26,146 bases of DNA from Sphaeroforma arctica JP610 (Eukaryota; Opisthokonta; Ichthyosporea; Ichthyophonida). The stretch covers positions 14,468 through 40,613 of the forward strand of contig NW_014040525.1 in assembly GCF_001186125.1 (NCBI RefSeq). The letters run 5' to 3'. Both the position numbers and the translations under genes were made by a program. Positions 1 through 8,200 of the stretch are shown here, one piece after another. Within the stretch, counting starts at the first letter, position 1. Each line of letters opens with the position of its first letter. Under the pieces are notes generated by a model. It was given only the letters and a program-made list of their open reading frames with translations, did not search any database and had not been told where the DNA came from.

Positions 1-82
1 ATATGAATATAGATAGATACATATATATATATATATAGATAGATATATATATATATATATATGCGTGTGTGTGTGTGTGTGT
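1..82. repeat. AT then GT microsatellite
   Basis: Runs of AT and GATA-like units pass into a (TG)n run at about 65-82. It lies in the presumed intron before the first visible exon. No gene is supported here. Confidence 0.9.
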
Positions 83-479
83 TTATGGGTGGGTGGATTT
101 GAGAAATGATGATAAGTGTGTCTATACTAGTACTAGATACGAGAAAGATGGAAGGGAACCAACAACGAATCTCAATTAATCCCTAGTTTCTGATTGATCG
201 ATAACTCACTTTCTATTGCACTGTCATTGGGTCTCAATTTTTCCACGACTTCTTATTAGTCGAAAAGATGCATTTTGTCCTATCGGATCACCATATTACT
301 TCATGTCCTATCGGATCTCCGTATTATTTCATTATTTCTGGCTGTTCGAAAACAATTATCCATTATCATTTCAACATTGTTATTTTAAACCTATCTATTA
401 AGCATATCCCCATTGTTATATTATCATTATTATTTTAATTTATTCATCAAACAACATATCCATTCTTATTTTAAACCAG
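83..479 (+). other. Intron upstream of first visible exon
   Basis: No coding signal is convincing here. Two short direct duplications are visible: GTCCTATCGGATC appears near 277 and 304, and TTATTTTAAACC appears near 380 and again at 468, where the second copy forms the acceptor ending TTTTAAACCAG at 479. The acceptor context therefore has an upstream copy that lacks the AG. A short open frame at 216-401 is low-complexity and looks spurious. Confidence 0.6.
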
Positions 480-602
480 GTTGCAACAGCAGCAGCGAGA
501 GCAGGAGGAGGCCGCGCGCGTACGACGGGAGGCGGAACGCGAACGCGAGCGCATTGCGTTCGAACGGATTGAGGAGCGCAAGAAACAGAGAGAAGAAAAC
601 CG
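480..602 (+). CDS. ITSN: Coiled-coil exon of the intersectin-like gene
   Basis: About 40 residues, almost all Glu, Arg, Gln and Ala, beginning with a QQQQREQEE run and ending KKQREENR. This is the pattern of the central charged helix of intersectins, which in known members separates the EH domains from the SH3 block and mediates dimerisation and partner binding. The exon starts after CCAG at 479 and ends in phase 2 before GTATGG at 603. Its GC content is far above the AT-rich flanks. Earlier coiled-coil exons must lie upstream. The last exon bases are echoed three more times in the following intron. Confidence 0.75.
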
Positions 603-1369
603 GTATGGGAAGGACAGTTGGATAGCGGTTTTATTAGTACTGTTTCGAATGACTGTGGTGTGGTGTGTATAGGGATGTTGTTAGGCGGTCTCATTCAAAC
701 GCTAAGAAACCCGGTATGCGAAGAGGGTTGGGTTTATTTGTACTTTTTCGAATGATTGCAGTGTGGTGTATATGTGGATGTTGTTATGAGATCTCATTCA
801 AGTGCGAAGAAACCCGATATGGGGAAGATGGTTGAATAACGGGTTCATAAGTACTGTTTCGAATGATAGTAGTGTGGGGTATATGTGGATGTCGTTAGAT
901 CTCATTCGAACGCAAGTGCGAGGAAAACCGGTACGGGAAGACGGTTGGATAGCGGGACCGTTGGTGCTTCTTAGTGGCCGTAGTTTGGTGTACACGTGCG
1001 TATCTTAGTGAAGTCTCAAGCGTGCCTGCAGCATAAGGTATATGTGAGTGACGGATTAATGTCTCGTTGGGCAAGTGTGTGTGCATATAGTGGGGTGCCC
1101 GGAGAATCAGTAGCAAGAGGTACAGATAGGTTGCAAGTGATAGAGTTCAAGCAGTTGGGGGATCGAGCTGCTGACTCTTGGTAGGACGAGGGACTTGCCT
1201 TCATTTGGTCCATCGTATCTGACGATATGTGTGGTTAACCATGAACAAGGTTGTAGAGACGATGTCGGTTATATGAGGGGTTTGAAGCATGTATCAGCAG
1301 ATAACCCCGTGCATTCCCGTTTATATATATATATGTGTATATATATATATAGTGTATATATATATATAT

Positions 1370-1412
<43 letters not shown>

Positions 1413-4400
1413 ATACTATATATATATATATATAATTATATCTACTTATCTACATATCTACATTTATATATATGTGTGTGTGTGTGTGTGTGTATATAAA
1501 TGATATATAGATATATGCGTGTCGTGTCGTGTATCTTTATGTATGTATATATATATAAATATATATATTGAAAAGCTATAACATATGTATCTCCCAGATA
1601 TGAATGTGTGCAAGGCACAATTACAAACATGTGTACCTCTTCTACATCTGTATAGTAGGAAGTGTGCATCAGTACGTATGCTGGAGATATCCCTCGAATT
1701 TTACAGTCCAACCCTCACACATTCTTCCGCTTTGACTTTTACACACGAATGCGCCGCGCGCCAGAAATATATACGGGTCGCAGCCAACCAGAGACACGTA
1801 CACCGCCTCTCCCGATTACGATGACGACGACTATGGCAGAGATACCTACAGTAATCGCAACAGCGGTGGCAAGAAGACCGATGGCTGGGGCCGTGTTATT
1901 GCGAGGTAAGACTTTGTGTTGGTCTGTGTGTGAGCATCTCGTCAAGCCAGCAACATTGCAAACTGAATATGTGGGTATGATTGGGTATATATATGTAGGT
2001 ATGCATGTATGTGGGGGGGGGGAGATGTCTGCTGCCGTTTATATGTGCGTGTGAATGCTTTGTGTGTATGTGTGTGTGCATGTGTATGTACAGCGTCGAT
2101 TATGACTACCTCTACGTTGGTGGTCGTTTATATATAGAGTATGTGTGACGCTCTCTTTGGCTGCCCGCTTTGCAACCCATGGATATCCTGACGCATGTGT
2201 CTGCACGGCACCAGATTCGTAAATGTCATCGATACACCACGTTTGCTGATACCTTTTGTAGAGGAGGGTTACTAATCATAACAACCAGAAAGAAAAGGTA
2301 ATCTAGAAAAGGCCATAGCCCTGTATCTGTCGCCCTTCCTATCTTCAAGTACCGCACTGACAACAATGGATGTGCTCTACTTCTCCACCCAGCGACTCTT
2401 ATGATCGCGACGATTACGACAACGACTCCCGCAATGACACAGACAGCTACAGAGACGACACCTATGACAACAACTACAACTCAGACGACTACGGTGGTTA
2501 CGGACAGGTACGGTAACTATGTGTATCTTTGTATTTATACCCGTAGATCTAGGACTGTGTTGTGTATGTCACTCGTCGAGCGACGTGTATGGATTACCAA
2601 CATGGCTGTATACCGTTTCATACACGCAGACCGACGAAGCCGAAGATCGGAGGAAACAGTATTCTGTGCGCGACGAAGAAGTGCTTGCCGCATTCGATTA
2701 CGCGGGCGAGAAGAGCGATGACTTGTCCTTCTTCGAGGGAGATACCATCACTGTCACCGCCAAGGATCCAGGTATGTGTGTTGCATTATAATGTTTGTCT
2801 ATGTGAGTGCGTCTGGCACAAAGCTCGTGCCTTGATATAGATACTGGTACATGCGTGTTGTATTTTGCATGTTTGTTTTGTTTTTTTCTATAGTGTATAG
2901 GGGGAAAGTATCTCTTCCCACGGTATAGATTGTACTATACACGTGTTGTGTGCTGCAAGGTTTGTTTGTGTGCGTACTTCTGGACCGATCTCTCTCTATT
3001 GGATAGATGCTCGCATAAATGTGTTGGACCAAATATGTACGTATATTTTTTGATTACTTACCTCTGTGTGTGTGTATCACGCAGCACACAAACATTCGAG
3101 TGCCTCCATCATCGTGTCCTACTGTCCGTGTTCTCTCACTCCCATTCCCACTGGTCATTAGGTGGGGATTTGTAGTATATGTAAAACAGTATTCCCAGCG
3201 CTCTAACCTGGAAAGCGTGTAGATTCTTGGTAGTACAACGCCTTGTAGGCTCGCAGGCCTTCTCATCTTTAGAAGGTACGGGCTGTGTCATGCTTATCTG
3301 CCTGTTGCTTTGACCAACCTGTTCTTCGCCACGCTTATCGCATCACGTGCTTTCCCAATTGCTGAGTAGATGGCTGGTGGTATGGCGAGTGCGCTGGATT
3401 TGCTGGTTGGTTCCCCTCGACCTATGTGGAGGCTTCTGCTATATCTACGTACAGGTAAGGCCGTTCAACTCAACGTCACAGCAGTGTGCGGAAGGATATG
3501 ATTCTCTATGCAGTCTCCAAGTATACTTATACGTGTGCGTGTGTGTGTGTGTGCGTGTTCAAAGTACGACATAGACATTCTGTTGTTCTCCGCAACTATA
3601 AGCCAGACGGGCGACGTATGTGCACATACGAATGTCCATTCTACACAACTGCGTAAGTAAAACGTCTGCATGATTATACTATATTTCTATGAGTACGATG
3701 GCTCAATAGGTGTACTGTATCCTCTCTATACACACCACCATCCCTATAGCGAGGATGTGCTTCCCCCGGCACCCGAAGAGTCTGACCAAGAGTCCGACGA
3801 CACACTCAGCAGCGCATATGCGCAGCCTGGGGCTATTCACTATGCCCTGTACAACTACGACGGTGAAGAAGAGAGCGACTTGGCCTTCAGGGGCGGCGAC
3901 GCTATCACTGTGCTCGAGGCGAACGAGGACGGCTGGTGGAAGGGTGAGCTAGACGGCCGAGTTGGGTACTTCCCATCAAATCACGTGGTAAGTGTGTGTG
4001 TATGCGGGACGGAAAAGTAGTATGTATTTATGTGTGTGTGTGTGTGTGTGTGCATGTGTATATGTGTATGTTATAGAGAGAGAGATGTGGGCGTGGGAGT
4101 AATAGTTTTTGCGTTTAGGGCGACGATGCTATGATTATGTTCGATGCTAGTTAAGTTAACTGGTAGAGGTGTATGCTATATGGCAGATTTGGGTACTTTA
4201 CGTCTATATACGTGGTAAGAATATGAGAGCTTGGAGCGAAACATTTAGTAGGATAGACTGCGAGTTCAATGTCTGAAGCGTTCATTATGTTAGTGTGTCC
4301 ATGTATGATGGCCAGCGGGTCCAGTGTAAGGAGCATTCATCTGCAAGTTTACATTTATGTTAGAGTGTGTGCACATGAGTATATGAGCTGCTGCTGGTGA

Positions 4401-5199
4401 TATAGCTCACCGATATGTGTGTGTTTTCAACGTTGGTCAGACCTTTTCTTTTCTTTTTTTTGGTGTGGAGTTGATATATATGATTTGTTATGTAGGCATC
4501 TGCGCTATGGCTTCTCTCCTCATGTCTGTGTTCGTGGAGGTATAGTTCATTCGAGTAATCAGCATGAGGTGTATGTGTGCATATTTATGTGTCATAGTCT
4601 ACGTGTGTCCTTCATATATATCTATGTGTGTGTGTGCTTTTAATCCCCGTGTTATGTGATCCCACACTAAACACCTTACCAGTCGAGTCACTCTCACGCA
4701 CACGTTCGCGCCTTGATACTCGCGCGGCCCCACGAGTACCCAATGCACATATTCACACTCACCCCTCCCACACACGAACGCAAACAATACGCAGACGCAC
4801 AAACACACTGACACTCACACTCCCTCACACCGCTACATGCATCCATCCATACACACATGTGCACGCACAAACACAACGCTCACGGATCGCATACGTACGC
4901 TCACCTTCACACCTCGACATGCACGCGACCATGCACACACAGGACCCACTGCCCATGTCTCCCGAGGATGTGGATGCGCTCCAGGCGCCCCCTCCAATGC
5001 CAGATGGCAATAGTCGCGATAACTTCGATGATTATAGCAATGACAACATCTATGATGACATGCCTGCACCACCCCCACCCATGGATGAAGAGTCTGAGTC
5101 TGAACCAGAGCCCGAACCTGAACCTGAACCTCGGATTCCCACACCTCCACCTGCAGGTATGAATGTTTGTATGTATGTATGTGTATATATATATGTATG

Positions 5200-5230
<31 letters not shown>

Positions 5231-8200
5231 TTGTATGTATGTATGTATATGTATGTTTGTTTGTATGTATATGTATACGTATGTATATTTCAATATATAT
5301 GTATACGCATGGATATATGTATGTTTGTATGTTTGTATGTATGTGTATGTATGTATGTATGTATGTATTTTTGTATATTTATATATATGTGTGTGTGTGT
5401 GTGTATGTGTGCGTGTGCGAGTATGTGTCTCTGTCTGTGTCTGTGTGTGTAGAGACTTGCATGGATAGGGCTATTCGCGCGTAGTTTATGTATGCAAGTA
5501 CGGAATATGTACGTGTTGTAGACGGTGCCTTTAGCTGGGCAAGGGTATCTCAATATACAATTGAGCTATATCCTCGAGCTTGTGCGTGGGAGATCTTAGA
5601 GACGACTGCCGCTTAATGGCCAGACACCGTGTGCGCACACAGTAGCTGAGCACGAACATGGGAATACAGTCACATACAATACATTACATTCGTGAACATG
5701 GATACATTCACGTACGATACATGCATGAATATACATACCTCCACATGCAAAACTTACATGTATGTATGTAGAGCAAACGATCTTGAAGTCCTACTAATAA
5801 AGCATATCCTTTCTATTTCAAGCAGTGGAGTCACCCCCACCTCAAAGGAAAGAATCTGCGCATGGAGAGAGTTCAGAGACCGCCGCCGAGTGGGTGCGTG
5901 CGATGCACCCGTACGTGGGAACTAATCACGACGAACTAACCTTTCAGCCGGGAGATGTGTTCAGTGTCAGTCAAAAGGACTCAGAAGGGTACGGTGAAGC
6001 TATATGAGTTTATATATATATATATACATTCATGTATCTATGAATACAGAGGGGCTGTCTTTTTTTTCTAAGTGTGAGTTTCTGTATACGGGGCATTCAA
6101 GATAGTACAGAGGGACTGTATGCGACCCCAGGTGCACGTATTCCGACAATAGTACATACGTCCGCACCTGGAGGAAGCCCTGGGACGGCACATGAGTGAG
6201 AATGTCCACACACCCCGTACGTGGGAACCCTGCTCCACTAAATGCGCCTCACAAACGATCGATACATTCAGTGCTAAGCCAAAGGATGAATTCCTGCATG
6301 TCTGCTCACCTGAAAAACTTTCACCTCTTTCTGTGCAGTTGGTGGGAAGGCACGCTCAATGGGAAAACCGGATGGTTCCCCCAGGCTTATGTGGTAAGTC
6401 GGTCACGTCACACACTACTTGCAGACATGTTTTATGTATGTCCCGATGCATTGTACATGGCTATTTATACTACTTGAGTGCGGCAAAGTGGATTCAGCCC
6501 TAGTGTTGACTTAAAATGGAATTGCACTACCGTTAGGTAAAGTTAAGTTAGCTCAATATATGTAACCCTGTCAAGGGGTAGGAAATATTTAGCCTTTTAT
6601 CTGGTCTGTCCCGGCGCTGTGAGTTGTAATTTCGTCCGACTTCAGGAGCTGCCCGCAGTTCGTCGTGATGGTAGATATATATACTCGTACAAAGACCAAT
6701 ATATCACGAATACATATCCGTGTTGTATACAATCAGTATTTGACTACAAAGCGTATATTTCTATGTGCTTAGTAATTCAGGCGAATGTCTTCCTGTTTTC
6801 TGGTGCCTGTTCGCGCATACGATGTCTCGTGAGTATCGACTGGCTCAAGCCATTCCTCTGCCCCGCCTCCCCAAGTGCTCACTTCTGAGGCATGAGTCGT
6901 TTAAATTGAAGTACATATCATTCAATTCCACCTTCAGAATGTGTTCACACGGTGTGTTTATGCTGAAATTGCTTGCTACCATGAATACATAATGGGCCTA
7001 AGTAGACTATTTTCAATTTCGAAAGAAAAAAGAAACCGCCCCAACTGAAGCGCACGGAGTATTGGTCGTTCCAAACCCGTATTGTCTGTCGTCTCAAATA
7101 ACCCCTTACCCTTAAACGCTCATTTCTAGATGCATGTTATAACATGAGAAATTGAGACCGCTTTTTGATATATGGATCGAACTTTGCTTAATCTTCGGCT
7201 AGTACGAGTTTCAAACTATTTGTGTCTATCTAACAATACTAGAGTTGAATAGTATAGCGTCTGTGTATATGACCACTGTAGTGTTACTTTAAAGTTTGCT
7301 GGACATCGAGAGTTGTGCCCATAACAATTCTATTATCAAAGAGTCCTATATTTCTATCCCTACAGGAACCAGCGGGTAATGGACCGAGTACTCCAACGGC
7401 GCAGGAGACGGCCCCTGCTGCGGCGGCTGATAAAGCAACATCTAATCCATTCGGAGCTCAGGAGGAAGTCACACCTCGACCTCAGAAGCCTAGTAAGTGT
7501 CTCGTCTCTGGTTGTGTGCCATGCAGAGTATTATACATGGTTGTATCTTGTGTAGAGTGTATGTTTCCACGGATTTGATCTCGTGTGTGTGTGTGTGCGG
7601 TTGCCCTATGTGATACTGCAATGTGAAGCTTGTGTCTTGTTGGTTGAACTGGTGGGCTGCTCCTTGGCATTTTTACTGCAATGGAATTTCCAAGGATGTG
7701 CCCATCCCAACTCGAATAACACGGATCCATATCAGGATTTGAAGTTTCTGGCTTGTCCGGCAGTCAAACTAATGCATTCCACCACAGTCATAACCATGTA
7801 TGCGAAATTTTATATTCGCACATACAATATAAGGATAGTCGAGTGCTTCATTGGCGTACCATTCTCCAACCGAGTACGACTTCTCTGTAAGAATCATACA
7901 TTGAAAGGAAGGCTTGACGACATACAGGTTTGGGCCACTGTATAGTATGACTGTATCCCCTGCCATCGAATTGTTGTCTAAGCGTTCTCAATACATCGAA
8001 CAGTGATTGCGAAGGTGCTCGAGGACTACAAGGCCGAGGATGAGGGTCAATTAAGTCTCAAAAAAGGCGCTCTGGTGTCGGTCACTTTCCAGGACGACAG
8101 CGGCTGGTGGGAAGGCACGATCAGGTACATATCACGGATCTAAGTGGAGAACCGCTTTGTTTTTGTAATATATCAATACTTCAACATGCTGATGCATATA

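Noticed and set aside
440-694. Minus-strand frame over the coiled-coil exon
   Set aside because: It is a shadow of the Glu/Arg-rich + strand exon, which gives a high-GC antisense frame with no domain.
2090-2130. Possible worn copy of exon 3 in intron 2 (AGCGTCGATTATGACTAC)
   Set aside because: Similarity is limited to a short GATTA(T/C)GA word and does not extend.
4833-5293. Overlapping minus-strand frames at the SH3B-SH3C linker
   Set aside because: Antisense of acidic/proline-rich exon and of simple repeats; the + strand has matching splice sites.
4628-5452. Long 274-codon + strand open frame
   Set aside because: Only 4943-5156 is exon. The start lies in CA-rich intron and the end in GTAT repeat, giving tyrosine/valine/cysteine low complexity; splice phases set the true limits.
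5163-5553. Tyrosine/valine/cysteine-rich frames on both strands
   Set aside because: Direct translation of GTAT and GTGT microsatellites.
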